Of a stretch of DNA of 64,000 nucleotides, positions 1 through 8,673 are shown in pieces. Source of the DNA: Flavisolibacter ginsenosidimutans. Its GTDB lineage: Bacteria; Bacteroidota; Bacteroidia; Chitinophagales; Chitinophagaceae. Numbering within the stretch: the stretch's first letter is position 1; every line of letters begins with the position of its first letter. Under the pieces are notes generated by a model. That model searched no databases, was not told the DNA's origin, and saw nothing but the letters and a program-made list of their open reading frames with translations. A program made the translations under genes and the position numbers. The DNA is taken from positions 2,046,001-2,110,000 of the forward strand of contig NZ_CP042433.1 of NCBI RefSeq assembly GCF_007970805.1, written 5' to 3'.

Positions 1-239
1 ATTTGTTCGTGCGGGTCTTTCGAGAAGGTGTATTTCTCAAAAAATGTTTCTACAATCTGCGAAGGGCTTAACCGCTTTTTATAACTCTCTTCGCAATGGT
101 TCAAAAAAAGCGAAAGCAGAATGCCCGTTTTTTCGATGCGGTGAAACGGAAGCGAGGTAAACAAACTGTTGTACAACTGAAACTTTGTGCCGACGGTCAT
201 TTTAAAATTCTCAAGCCGGCGAAGAGCGAGTGGATCCAT
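1..239 (-). CDS. ppc: Phosphoenolpyruvate carboxylase, N-terminal fragment (runs off the window)
   Basis: The minus strand is open from an ATG at 237-239 to the window edge, with an in-frame stop just upstream at 255-257. The roughly 79 residues visible include LYNSLFTSLPFHRIEKTG, then LLSLF, then LSPSQIVETFFEKY. From memory of the family this is the N-terminus of the Bacteroidota type of PEP carboxylase, which makes oxaloacetate from PEP and bicarbonate. A second in-frame Met lies at codon 14, so the start may be slightly later. It is divergent from thrABC. That would fit the aspartate pathway, since oxaloacetate is the precursor of aspartate. The catalytic residues lie outside the window, so the name rests on N-terminal similarity only. 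Confidence 0.7.
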   Translation of the reverse strand, partial: MDPLALRRLENFKMTVGTKFQLYNSLFTSLPFHRIEKTGILLSLFLNHCEESYKKRLSPSQIVETFFEKYTFSKDPHEQ

Positions 240-499
240 GCGAACAAATTTACTTCACGACAGAACGGAAATTGTAATTCGTGCATCATATTTCGTCTCG
301 GATATAATATGACTTTGTCGTCGTGTGAAGGCGTGCAACGGAAAGCGCCTGTGGTTGCGGCTTTGCGGCCAACAGGCTTGTTGGACATCATACAACCGGC
401 TCACATTTCTTTCCCCGATTGAAATTATCCGTTATCTTGCTGGTCTATCACAATCACGTGTCAAACATTTCTCTTCATATCACCTCTTCTTTCGTAGCA

Positions 500-538
500 A
501 TGTCCGCTACAACAACGATTACCATTACAACCCCATAA
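500..538 (+). CDS. Threonine operon leader peptide (thrL-like)
   Basis: A 12-codon ORF encodes MSATTTITITTP followed by TAA, 96 nt before thrA. Six of the twelve residues are Thr and two are Ile, the two end products of the pathway that thrABC feeds. This is the same logic and nearly the same wording as the enterobacterial thrL peptide, whose core is TTITTTITITT. The stop codon lies in the loop of a 6-bp hairpin (529-544). No Shine-Dalgarno is visible, as is normal for Bacteroidota. I infer that ribosome stalling at the Thr/Ile codons controls thrABC. The 240-499 stretch upstream separates it from the divergent ppc start and shows no other gene. Confidence 0.8.
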   Translation: MSATTTITITTP

Positions 539-544
539 GGGGTT
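529..544 (+). promoter_or_regulatory. Leader hairpin of the thr operon
   Basis: AACCCC-ATAA-GGGGTT forms a perfect 6-bp stem whose loop holds most of the leader stop codon region (TAA at 536-538). GGGTT (540-544) could alternatively pair with AACCC at 630-634, directly before the thrA ATG at 635. No clear U-run terminator follows. The mechanism (Rho-dependent, translational or other) therefore cannot be decided from the sequence. Confidence 0.5.
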
Positions 545-634
545 ACTGCATTTATATCGCCACCTGGGCTTACAAGAGCTACACATCAAAAAGGAACCAT
601 TTCATTTCTTCAACTTCTTAAAAAATAGAAACCC

Positions 635-3079
635 ATGCAGGTTTTAAAGTTTGGCGGAACCTCGGTCGCCAACGCAACAAACATCAAAAAGGTAAAGGCC
701 ATCGTTGAGCAAAAAAAAGGCAGTGAAAATCTTGTCGTCGTTGTATCGGCGTTCAGCGGTGTCACCGACAAACTGTTGCAATGCGGAGGCCTGGCGCTCG
801 AGAACAATCCCGAATACGCTTCGCTTCTTCAAGGCTTAACGGCTCAGCACGTGGAAGCCGTGAAAGAATTGTTGCCCGTAACGGCGCAGAGCAGCATCTT
901 AAGTTGGGTGGTGCAACAGTTTCACGAAGTGGAAGACATTTGCAGCGGCATAAAACTGCTCAGCGAATTTTCCGACAAAACCCGCGACCGTCTTGTGAGT
1001 TACGGCGAGCTTGTTTCTTCCAAAATCATTTCGGCTTATTTGGCCAGCGAAGCTTTGGACAATGATTGGCTTGATGCCCGTAAACTCATTGTCACCGACG
1101 ATCATCACACAAAAGCAACGGTGAATTTTGCGGCCACAAAAGAAAAAGTGCAGGCGCGAATTCTTTCCTCAAACAAAAATTTATTTGTAGTTCCCGGCTT
1201 TATTGCTGCCGATGAAAAAGGCAACACGACAACGCTTGGACGCGGCGGCTCTGACTACACTGCCGCCATTGTTGGCGCTTGCACCGGCGCTTCTTCTGTT
1301 GAAATCTGGACCGATGTTTCGGGCATGATGACCGCAGACCCACGCCTTGTGCCAAATGCAAAACACATCAAAGCCATATCGTACAGCGAAGCCATGGAGC
1401 TTTCGCATTTTGGCGCGAAAGTAATCTATCCGCCAACGCTTCAGCCCCTCATGCAGGAAGGCATTCCGGTGTGGATAAAAAACACGTTTGATCCGCAAGA
1501 CGCAGGCACCATCATCGAAGCGCATTCGCACAAAAACGGCAACAGCACAAGAGGTATTTCAAGTGTGAACGCCATTGCGTTATTGAGTTTAGAAGGCAGC
1601 GGCATGGTGGGTATTCCGGGTTTTTCCAAACGCTTGTTTGAAGCCCTTGCGGCCCATCACATCAACGTTATTTTAATTACGCAAGCATCCTCGGAACATT
1701 CCATCTGTGTTGGTGTTGAGGAGAAGGCGGCAAGCAAAGCAAAAGATGTTATTGACAAAGCATTTGCGTATGAAATTGAGAGAGGCTTAATTGAGCCTTT
1801 GTCCGTTGAAAAAGATTTGGCCATCATCGCACTCGTTGGCGACAACATGAAAAGCCATCAAGGCATCAGCGGAAGAATGTTTGGCGTATTGGGGAGAAAC
1901 GGTGTAAACATTCGTGCAATCGCACAAGGTTCATCGGAAAGAAATATCTCCGCTGTGATTGTGAAAGATGACATCCGCAAAGCATTAACGGCATTGCACG
2001 AAGAGTTTTTTGAAACCACGTACAAGCAAGTCAATCTTTTTGTCGTCGGCACGGGTAACGTTGGCGGAAAACTCCTGGCGCAGCTAAAGCAGCAACAGGA
2101 ATTTTTACAGGAGAAATCAAACCTGCAAGTACGCATCATTGGTTTAGCGAATAGCCGCAAAATGATTTTTGCAGAAGAAGGAATTGAATCTGCAACTTGG
2201 AAAGCACAACTTGATGCCGGCGAGCAAATGGATCTTTCGGCCTTCGTTGAACGCATGAAAGAAAAGAATTTGCGGAATTCTGTTTTCGTTGACATTACCG
2301 CCAACGAAAAAGTGGCCAGCGTTTACGAAAGCGTATTTCAAAAAAGCATTTCTGTTGTTGCTTGCAACAAGATCGCAGCCTCCTCTCCTTTTGCCCGCTA
2401 TAAAAAGTTGAAAGACCTCTGCCACGAATTTGAAGCGGCTTTTCATTTTGAAACCAACGTAGGTGCAAGTTTGCCCATCATTGGAACGTTGAATGATTTG
2501 GTGCGCAGCGGCGACAACATCAACCGCATTGAAGCCGTGCTAAGCGGTACGTTGAACTTTGTCTTCAATCATTACGACGGCAAAAAACCGTTTAGTGAAG
2601 TGGTGCGGCAGGCGCAAACTGAAGGTTATACAGAACCCGATCCACGCCTTGACTTAAGTGGCACAGACGTAATGCGCAAGATTATGATTTTAGCCCGTGA
2701 AGCAGGCGCGCATTTGGAAATGAGTGACATTGCCAATACGCCGTTCATGCCGCCGTCATGCATGGAAGGAAGCGTGGAAGATTTTTACGCGGAGATGTTG
2801 AAGCAGGAAGATCATTTCAAAAAGTTATACGAAGCAGCCGCAAGCGAAGGAGCAAAACTGAAATTTGTTGCAACGTTCAAAGACGGCAAAGCTTCTGTTG
2901 GTTTAAAGCACATCGACCCAAGCCACGATTTTTATCACTTGTATGGCAAGGATAACATTGTTTCGTTTTACACCGATCGTTATCCCGAACAACCGATGGT
3001 GATAAAAGGTGCCGGCGCCGGCGCCGAAGTAACCGCATCCGGTGTATTCGCCGACATTATCAGAGCCGCCAGAATTTAA
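635..3079 (+). CDS. thrA: Bifunctional aspartokinase / homoserine dehydrogenase
   Basis: This 814-aa protein phosphorylates aspartate and later reduces aspartate semialdehyde to homoserine. The aspartokinase domain begins at residue 1 with KFGGTSV (5-11). It carries the GRGGSDYTAA stretch near residue 205 and is followed by two ACT-like regulatory repeats (about 310-460; AIALLSLEGSGMVG and LAIIALVGDNM). The homoserine dehydrogenase half starts near residue 466 with the Rossmann motif VVGTGNVGG and includes GTLNFV and the QTEGYTEPDPRLDLSG region. The length matches E. coli ThrA. It is the first gene of thrABC, with 8 nt to thrB. The Thr/Ile leader peptide upstream implies attenuation, and the ACT repeats imply feedback inhibition, probably by threonine. 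Confidence 0.96.
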   Translation: MQVLKFGGTSVANATNIKKVKAIVEQKKGSENLVVVVSAFSGVTDKLLQCGGLALENNPEYASLLQGLTAQHVEAVKELLPVTAQSSILSWVVQQFHEVEDICSGIKLLSEFSDKTRDRLVSYGELVSSKIISAYLASEALDNDWLDARKLIVTDDHHTKATVNFAATKEKVQARILSSNKNLFVVPGFIAADEKGNTTTLGRGGSDYTAAIVGACTGASSVEIWTDVSGMMTADPRLVPNAKHIKAISYSEAMELSHFGAKVIYPPTLQPLMQEGIPVWIKNTFDPQDAGTIIEAHSHKNGNSTRGISSVNAIALLSLEGSGMVGIPGFSKRLFEALAAHHINVILITQASSEHSICVGVEEKAASKAKDVIDKAFAYEIERGLIEPLSVEKDLAIIALVGDNMKSHQGISGRMFGVLGRNGVNIRAIAQGSSERNISAVIVKDDIRKALTALHEEFFETTYKQVNLFVVGTGNVGGKLLAQLKQQQEFLQEKSNLQVRIIGLANSRKMIFAEEGIESATWKAQLDAGEQMDLSAFVERMKEKNLRNSVFVDITANEKVASVYESVFQKSISVVACNKIAASSPFARYKKLKDLCHEFEAAFHFETNVGASLPIIGTLNDLVRSGDNINRIEAVLSGTLNFVFNHYDGKKPFSEVVRQAQTEGYTEPDPRLDLSGTDVMRKIMILAREAGAHLEMSDIANTPFMPPSCMEGSVEDFYAEMLKQEDHFKKLYEAAASEGAKLKFVATFKDGKASVGLKHIDPSHDFYHLYGKDNIVSFYTDRYPEQPMVIKGAGAGAEVTASGVFADIIRAARI

Positions 3080-3087
3080 ATGACGCA

Positions 3088-4014
3088 ATGAAAAAAATTA
3101 AGATTAAAGCACCGGCGACTGTTGCCAACCTCGTGTGCGGTTTTGATATTCTTGGATTGTGCCTAAGCGAACCATACGATGTTATGGAAGTATCGCTGCT
3201 CGACGAAAAGAAAGTTATTATTCACAACGAAGGCAATTCGTCTTTGCCGACGGAACCGCACTTGAACACAGCCGGCGCTCCTTTGCTGGACATGCTGAAT
3301 GAAATTGACGGTAACATTGGCTTTGACGTCCGCATTCTAAAAAACATAAAGCCCGGTAGCGGCCTGGGCTCAAGTGCTGCAAGCGCAGCCGGTGCAGTCG
3401 TTGCAGCCAATCATTTGCTCAATAATAAATTTTCAAAACCCGACCTGGTGCGCTTTGCGATGAGCGGTGAAAAAGTTGCGTCGGGGGTAAAGCATGCTGA
3501 CAACATTGCGCCGGTAATTTACGGCGGCACAACGTTGATTCGTTGCATCTTTCCGTTGGACATTGTACAAATTCCGGCACCGCAACTTTACATCACCGTT
3601 GTACATCCGCAAATTGAAGTACGCACAGCCGATGCACGGCAAATTCTGCGAAAGGAAGTGCAGTTGAAGGACGCCATCAAACAATGGGGGAACATCGCAG
3701 GACTTGTTGCCGGCTTAATGAAAAGCGATTATGATTTGATTGGTCGCTCATTGGAAGACACCATCATCGAACCGTTGCGAAGCATTCTTATACCCGAGTT
3801 CAGCAAAATAAAAAAACAGTGCATTGAAGCCGGTGCATTGGGTGGTGGCATCTCCGGTTCCGGTCCGTCCATTTTTATGTTGAGCAAAGGCGAAGCCACA
3901 GCGAAGGAAGTGGAGAAAATCATGCAGAGAATTTATAACGCTATCTCACTTCATCATTACACGTATGTTACGTCCATCAACACAGAAGGTTGCACCATTC
4001 TTTCACAAGACTAA
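3088..4014 (+). CDS. thrB: Homoserine kinase
   Basis: This 308-aa GHMP-family kinase converts homoserine to O-phosphohomoserine with ATP. The family's ATP-binding glycine/serine loop is clear in PGSGLGSSAASAAGAV (about residues 90-105), and the C-terminal GGGISGSGPSIF motif is present. The N-terminus MKKIKIKAPATVANLVCGFD is typical for ThrB. It starts 8 nt after the thrA stop and ends 11 nt before thrC, so it is the middle gene of the operon. Confidence 0.96.
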   Translation: MKKIKIKAPATVANLVCGFDILGLCLSEPYDVMEVSLLDEKKVIIHNEGNSSLPTEPHLNTAGAPLLDMLNEIDGNIGFDVRILKNIKPGSGLGSSAASAAGAVVAANHLLNNKFSKPDLVRFAMSGEKVASGVKHADNIAPVIYGGTTLIRCIFPLDIVQIPAPQLYITVVHPQIEVRTADARQILRKEVQLKDAIKQWGNIAGLVAGLMKSDYDLIGRSLEDTIIEPLRSILIPEFSKIKKQCIEAGALGGGISGSGPSIFMLSKGEATAKEVEKIMQRIYNAISLHHYTYVTSINTEGCTILSQD

Positions 4015-4025
4015 GCACGAAAGCC

Positions 4026-5327
4026 ATGCAATATTTTAGCACGAACAACAAAACCATAAAAGCCGATTTCCGGCAAGCTACTGTTCAGGGTCAGCCGTCA
4101 GACAAAGGCTTGTATTTCCCGGAACGCATTCCGCAATTACCGGAAGACTTTATTAAAAACATCAACAACTATTCAAAGGAAGAAATTGCTTTCGAAGTCA
4201 TTAAGCCTTACGTTGGCAATACGATTGATGACGCCTCGTTAAAGAAGATTGTTGACGAAACGGTATTCTTTGATTTTCCACTCGTGAAAATTTCTGACAG
4301 CATCAGCGCATTGGAATTATTTCATGGACCAACGCTTGCTTTTAAAGACGTTGGTGCACGTTTCATGAGCCGCTGCTTGAGTCATTTTGCGAAAGACGAG
4401 AAGCGGAGAATCACCGTACTCGTTGCAACATCTGGAGATACCGGTGGTGCAGTTGCGGATGCGTTTTACGGCGTGGAAAATGTTGATGTGGTTATCCTCT
4501 ACCCTTCTGGGAAAGTGAGTGACGTACAAGAACTGCAATTGACAACGCTTGGGAAAAACATTACGGCTCTTGAAGTTGAGGGAAGCTTCGATGATTGCCA
4601 GCGAATGGTGAAAGATGCGTTTGCCGACAAGCGTTTGAACGAACAACTTTATCTCACGTCTGCCAATTCCATCAACGTAGCTCGTTGGTTACCGCAGCAG
4701 TTTTATTACTTCTATGCTTATCAACAATGGCAGAACGAAGCTGCGCCGGTTATTTCAGTTCCCAGCGGAAACTTCGGAAACATTTGTGCGGGGTTGATGG
4801 CTTATTCGTCCGGTTTACCGGTTCAGCATTTTGTTGCGGCTTGCAATGCGAATGATGTGATACCGCAATATCTCGCTTCAGGAAACTATCAAACGAAGCA
4901 AGCGGTGTACACGTTGTCCAATGCGATGGACGTTGCAAATCCAAGCAATTTTGTTCGCATTTTGGAAATCTTCAATCATCAATTGCCTTCGCTTAAAAAT
5001 GCAATTAGCAGTTACAGCATTTCTGATGAAGAAACGGTTGCTGCTATTAAAGAAGTAAGGTCAAACTATGACTACCTTCTCGATCCGCACGGCGCCGTTG
5101 GCTATGTGGCGTTGCGACGTTATTTAAACGAACACGCAGAACAAAAAGGCTATTTGCTGGAAACAGCGCACCCGGTCAAGTTCAACACAGAAGAATTTAC
5201 TGGATATAAAGTCGAAGTACCTTCTTCAATTCAACATTTGTTAAAGAAGGAAAAGAAAAGTACCAGGATGAAGGCCGATGGAAACGAGCTCAAATCATTT
5301 CTACTTGGAGAGAAAAGTCTGGTATAG
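4026..5327 (+). CDS. thrC: Threonine synthase
   Basis: This 433-aa PLP enzyme makes threonine from O-phosphohomoserine. The PLP lysine lies in GPTLAFKDVGARF, and the phosphate-binding region SGDTGGAVADAF follows. I chose the ATG at 4026 (MQYFSTNNKT) rather than an upstream Met inside thrB, because 4026 gives the family's N-terminus and an 11-nt gap after the thrB stop. It is the last gene of thrABC and is followed by a strong bidirectional terminator. Confidence 0.96.
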   Translation: MQYFSTNNKTIKADFRQATVQGQPSDKGLYFPERIPQLPEDFIKNINNYSKEEIAFEVIKPYVGNTIDDASLKKIVDETVFFDFPLVKISDSISALELFHGPTLAFKDVGARFMSRCLSHFAKDEKRRITVLVATSGDTGGAVADAFYGVENVDVVILYPSGKVSDVQELQLTTLGKNITALEVEGSFDDCQRMVKDAFADKRLNEQLYLTSANSINVARWLPQQFYYFYAYQQWQNEAAPVISVPSGNFGNICAGLMAYSSGLPVQHFVAACNANDVIPQYLASGNYQTKQAVYTLSNAMDVANPSNFVRILEIFNHQLPSLKNAISSYSISDEETVAAIKEVRSNYDYLLDPHGAVGYVALRRYLNEHAEQKGYLLETAHPVKFNTEEFTGYKVEVPSSIQHLLKKEKKSTRMKADGNELKSFLLGEKSLV

Positions 5328-5330
5328 AAT

Positions 5331-5363
5331 AAAAAACGCTCAGAGATTTCTGAGCGTTTTTTT
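5331..5363. terminator. Bidirectional intrinsic terminator between thrC and ilvA
   Basis: An 8-bp stem, CGCTCAGA-GATT-TCTGAGCG (5337-5356), is flanked by A6 on the left and T7 on the right. It can therefore terminate both the plus-strand thr operon and the minus-strand leu/ilv operon, whose last stop is at 5381. Confidence 0.9.
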
Positions 5364-5380
5364 ATTAATAAGGTTTTTCT

Positions 5381-6637
5381 CTACACCAGGTATCCAAACA
5401 AATTATCGTCGTTTCGCAATTCGGTGTAATTGATTTGATAGCGCTTTAAGTTCTCAATCAACACATCGTAATCATGACGGGACTTTAACTCAATTCCCAC
5501 CAATGCCGGCCCCGTTTCCTTGTTGTGCTTTTGCATGTATTCAAAGCGGGTAATGTCATCGGTTGGACCCAAAACGTGATTGACAAACTCTTTCAACGCA
5601 CCGGGACGTTGCGCAAAGCGAACCAGGAAATAATGCTTGAGTCCTTCGTATTGCAACGAACGTTCTTTAATCTCCTGCATGCGGTCAATGTCGTTGTTGC
5701 CACCGCTCACAACGCAAACGACTTTCTTGCCTTTGATCTGCTCCGCGTAATTGTCCAAGGCCGCAATGGACAAGGCTCCTGCCGGTTCAACGACAATTGC
5801 TTCTTCGTTGTATAGCTTTAAAATTGTTGTACAAACTTTTCCTTCGGGAACAAGATGCAATTCATCAATTACTTCCCGGCAAATCGGGAACGTAATGTCG
5901 CCAATGCGTTTTACTGCCGCACCATCAACAAAGCGTTCAATGTTTGGCAAGGTCACCGGCTCGCCGGCTTCCAGCGCCGCTTGCATCGAAGGTGCACCTT
6001 CGGGTTCAAGGCCAATGATTTTTGTTTTGGGAGAGAAGGTTTTAAAGTATGAACCCACACCCGAACAAAGGCCGCCACCGCCAATTGGCAGGAACAAAAA
6101 ATCAATGTCTGATTGCTCGTCTAAAATTTCAACGCCAACCGTTGCTTGTCCTTCAATAATGCGGTAATCGTCAAAAGGTGGAATAAAAGTCAAATCGTTT
6201 TCAGCCGTGTATTGCTTGGCCGCAATCGCACAATCGTCAAACGTATCGCCGATCAATTTCACCTCAACAAAATCTTCACCGAAGGTTTTCGTCTGCTGTA
6301 TCTTTTGCTGCGGCGTTACAATCGGCATGAACACCACGCCTTTTGCCTGCAACTTCTTGCACGAATACGCAAAGCCCTGCGCATGATTGCCGGCACTGGC
6401 GCAAACCACGCCGCGCTGCAGTTGTTCTTTCGGCAAACTGCTCATCATGTTGTAAGCGCCACGCAACTTGTAACTGCGCACCACTTGCAAATCTTCACGC
6501 TTCAGGTACACTTCGCAACCGTAGCGTTTTGACAAGGTTAAACTTAAGGCCAGTGGTGTTTTGGTCACCACCGGCTTCAGTCGTTCAACAGCAAGATGAT
6601 AGCTTAACTTAGATGATATGGTATGGGTGTTAATCAC
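5381..6637 (-). CDS. ilvA: Threonine dehydratase (biosynthetic)
   Basis: This 418-aa PLP enzyme deaminates threonine to 2-oxobutyrate, the entry step to isoleucine. The PLP lysine is in SYKLRGAYNMM near residue 57, and the glycine-rich phosphate loop is GGGGLCSGVG. The C-terminal part (about 330-418) is a single short ACT-like regulatory segment, as in the ~400-420-aa form, rather than the two ACT repeats of E. coli IlvA. The start is GTG within GTGATTAA, which overlaps the ilvC stop by 8 nt and suggests translational coupling. It is the last gene of the leu/ilv operon and converges on thrC across a shared terminator. Confidence 0.95.
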   Translation of the reverse strand: MINTHTISSKLSYHLAVERLKPVVTKTPLALSLTLSKRYGCEVYLKREDLQVVRSYKLRGAYNMMSSLPKEQLQRGVVCASAGNHAQGFAYSCKKLQAKGVVFMPIVTPQQKIQQTKTFGEDFVEVKLIGDTFDDCAIAAKQYTAENDLTFIPPFDDYRIIEGQATVGVEILDEQSDIDFLFLPIGGGGLCSGVGSYFKTFSPKTKIIGLEPEGAPSMQAALEAGEPVTLPNIERFVDGAAVKRIGDITFPICREVIDELHLVPEGKVCTTILKLYNEEAIVVEPAGALSIAALDNYAEQIKGKKVVCVVSGGNNDIDRMQEIKERSLQYEGLKHYFLVRFAQRPGALKEFVNHVLGPTDDITRFEYMQKHNKETGPALVGIELKSRHDYDVLIENLKRYQINYTELRNDDNLFGYLV

Positions 6638-7754
6638 GGTACAACGGTGAGGTAAACTTTACTTTCTGAAATTTCTTTTCGTGAGATGATTGCTTTGGCT
6701 CAGCGGGCTCCTGGTTTTCCGGACGCAGGCTGCGAACCGTTTTGCCGGCTTGCCACAATTCGCTTTCACGCAGTTCTTTCAATTCTTCTTCCAATCCTGC
6801 ACGGTAATCAGCCTTGCTGTTGCTTTCAATTGATTTTGCTGCTTCTTTTCCTTCGGCAACACTTTCGTACAATTCTTTAAACACCGGCGCGGTTGCGTCG
6901 CGGAACTTCTTCCACCAATCCAACGCACCACGTTGTGCGGTTGTTGAGCAGTTGGCGTACATCCAATCCATTCCGTTTTCAGCAACCAACGGCATGAGCG
7001 ATTGCGTAAGTTCTTCAACCGTCTCGTTAAAAGCTTCCGAAGGCGAGTGGCCTTTCGAACGCAACACGTCGTACTGCGCAGCAAAAATGCCTTGAATGGC
7101 ACCCATCAACGTACCGCGTTCGCCGGTCAAATCGCTATACACTTCTTTACGGAAATCAGTTTCAAACAAATAACCACTACCAACGGCAATGCCTAACGCA
7201 ATCACTCTTTCAAACGCACGACCTGTTGCATCTTGATGAATCGCGTAAGAGCTGTTCAAGCCACGCCCTTGCAAAAACATTCTGCGCAGCGACGTGCCCG
7301 AACCTTTTGGTGCTACGAGAAACACATCTACATCAGCCGGCGGAACAATACCGGTTTGATCGTTATACGTAATGCCGAAGCCGTGCGAGAAATAAAGGGC
7401 TTTGCCCGGCGTTAAATATTTTTTTACAGTTGGCCAAAGTTGAATCTGTGCGGCGTCGCTCAACAGGTAGCAAATGATGGTGCCTTTCTCCAGCGCTTCT
7501 TCAATTTCAAAAAGCGTTTCACCGGGAACGAATCCGTCTTTCACGGCCTTGTCCCAGGATTTTGAATTCTTGCGCTGGCCAACAATTACGTTAATGCCGT
7601 TATCGCGTTGGTTCAATGCTTGTCCGGGACCTTGCACACCGTAACCAATCACCGCTACGGTTTCGTTTTGTAAAACTGCTTGTGCTTTGGAAAGCGGGAA
7701 CTCTTCGCGAGTCACGACGTTCTCTTCCACACCACCGAAATTTAATTTTGCCAT
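6630..7754 (-). CDS. ilvC: Ketol-acid reductoisomerase
   Basis: This 374-aa enzyme isomerises and reduces acetolactate or acetohydroxybutyrate with NAD(P)H. The Rossmann motif VAVIGYGVQGPGQA lies near residue 37. The C-terminal all-helical knotted domain includes SDLTGERGTLMGAIQGIF and the EETV/EELTQ region. I took ATG 7754 (MAKLNFGG) over an upstream Met that has no family counterpart. The gene is separated from ilvN by 322 nt holding a repeat and two palindromes, and it is coupled to ilvA by an 8-nt overlap. Confidence 0.95.
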   Translation of the reverse strand: MAKLNFGGVEENVVTREEFPLSKAQAVLQNETVAVIGYGVQGPGQALNQRDNGINVIVGQRKNSKSWDKAVKDGFVPGETLFEIEEALEKGTIICYLLSDAAQIQLWPTVKKYLTPGKALYFSHGFGITYNDQTGIVPPADVDVFLVAPKGSGTSLRRMFLQGRGLNSSYAIHQDATGRAFERVIALGIAVGSGYLFETDFRKEVYSDLTGERGTLMGAIQGIFAAQYDVLRSKGHSPSEAFNETVEELTQSLMPLVAENGMDWMYANCSTTAQRGALDWWKKFRDATAPVFKELYESVAEGKEAAKSIESNSKADYRAGLEEELKELRESELWQAGKTVRSLRPENQEPAEPKQSSHEKKFQKVKFTSPLYRD

Positions 7755-7803
7755 TGTTGAAGGTTTATCTCCATCCAAAAAGATGAAGAGGTGAATAATG
7801 ATT

Positions 7804-7870
7804 GTTTTATTTATGAACTAAGCTTCTGTACTTCTATTAAACTTTCGTTGCGTCGCACTCTTGTACGTTC
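7804..7870 (-). repeat. Interspersed ~62-bp repeat, copy A
   Basis: Read on the plus strand the copy contains TTGCGTCGCACTCTTGTACG, preceded by CTTCTATTAAACTTTCG and GAACTAAGCTTCTGTA. It matches the copies at 14896, 46710, 48091, 56281 and 60003. In the minus orientation it ends about 50 nt before the ilvC start. Confidence 0.75.
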
Positions 7871-7897
7871 GGAATAATAAGCGGCGGCCCATCCCGA

Positions 7898-8030
7898 CCT
7901 TCCCGGTGGGAAGGCCATCTGCGCACAGCCCTTGTTTTTCAACGTTTCCATGTTTTTTAATCATCAAGAAAATGCAGCAATTTCTTCTTGCTGTTTTGAA
8001 ACCCTGCATCCCCTTCCCACCGGGAAGGGG
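7898..8030. repeat. Pair of inverted palindromes
   Basis: CCTTCCC-GGT-GGGAAGG (7898-7914) and CCCCTTCCC-ACC-GGGAAGGGG (8010-8030) are each perfect hairpins. They are reverse complements of one another and lie about 95 nt apart. They look like a REP-type or miniature element within the ilv operon. Confidence 0.6.
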
Positions 8031-8076
8031 CTTTAGCACCATCTTACTGCTTTAACGAAAAGCCGTTGGGGATGGG

Positions 8077-8667
8077 CTACACATCAAACACTTCCTCCTG
8101 CTGATTTAAGTATTCGTTCGTCACCAGTTCTCCCGAAGGATTCAATGCTTCAAACTCTTTCAGTTTCTCGTGGAAGCCGTGACTGTCCTTGATGATGGCA
8201 ACTCTTGCGCTACGCACAAATTCAATAAGCCCGTAAGGTTCCAATACTTTCAAAAGCTTTTCTGTCTCCTCACGATGACCGGTTGTTTCAAACACGGTAT
8301 AGTCTTTCCGAATCACCACCGCTCTCGCACCAAACTCACGCAACAGTCTTTCTACTTTTACTTTCTCCGCAATTTCATCAGTGGGCACTTTGTAAAGCGC
8401 CAGTTCCTGCCACACAATCTCATCGCCGCTGTTGTAATACGCTTTCAACACTTCCACTTGCTTTTCAATCTGGCGGGCCAGCTTGCGCACCACTTCTTCC
8501 GTTTCGTTAATCACAATGGTAAAGCGATGAATGCCGTCAATCTCCGAAGGCGAGCTGTTCATGCTTTCGATGTTGATTTTGCGGCGGGAAAAAATAATCG
8601 CAATGCGGTTCAGCAAACCGATTGTGTTTTCCGTATAGATTGTTATGGTAAATTCCTGTTTGAACAT
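8077..8667 (-). CDS. ilvN: Acetolactate synthase small (regulatory) subunit
   Basis: This 196-aa regulatory subunit binds valine and activates IlvB. The N-terminal ACT domain is clear (residues 1-75; FTITIYTENTIGLLNRIAII and INIESMNSSPSE). It is followed by the second ACT-like and C-terminal region of the long IlvN type. It lies 6 nt after ilvB in the same operon, as expected for an obligate partner. Confidence 0.94.
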   Translation of the reverse strand: MFKQEFTITIYTENTIGLLNRIAIIFSRRKINIESMNSSPSEIDGIHRFTIVINETEEVVRKLARQIEKQVEVLKAYYNSGDEIVWQELALYKVPTDEIAEKVKVERLLREFGARAVVIRKDYTVFETTGHREETEKLLKVLEPYGLIEFVRSARVAIIKDSHGFHEKLKEFEALNPSGELVTNEYLNQQEEVFDV

Positions 8668-8673
8668 GGCTTT

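Larger units (their letters stand above)
7755..8076. other. 322-nt ilvN-ilvC intergenic region with repeats
   Basis: This gap inside the operon holds one copy of the ~62-bp interspersed repeat (7804-7870) and a pair of mutually inverted GC-rich palindromes (7898-7914 and 8010-8030). A 74-codon minus-strand reading frame crosses it, but it is composed of these repeats and I do not regard it as a gene. I see no promoter with the canonical spacing. Confidence 0.6.

Noticed and set aside
96..422. Plus-strand ORF of 108 codons upstream of the thr leader
   Set aside because: It runs antisense through the ppc start, has no recognisable protein features, and is best explained as a shadow frame.
7818..8042. 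74-codon minus-strand ORF between ilvN and ilvC
   Set aside because: It is made of the two palindromes and the interspersed repeat. Its C-terminal peptide recurs in other repeat copies.
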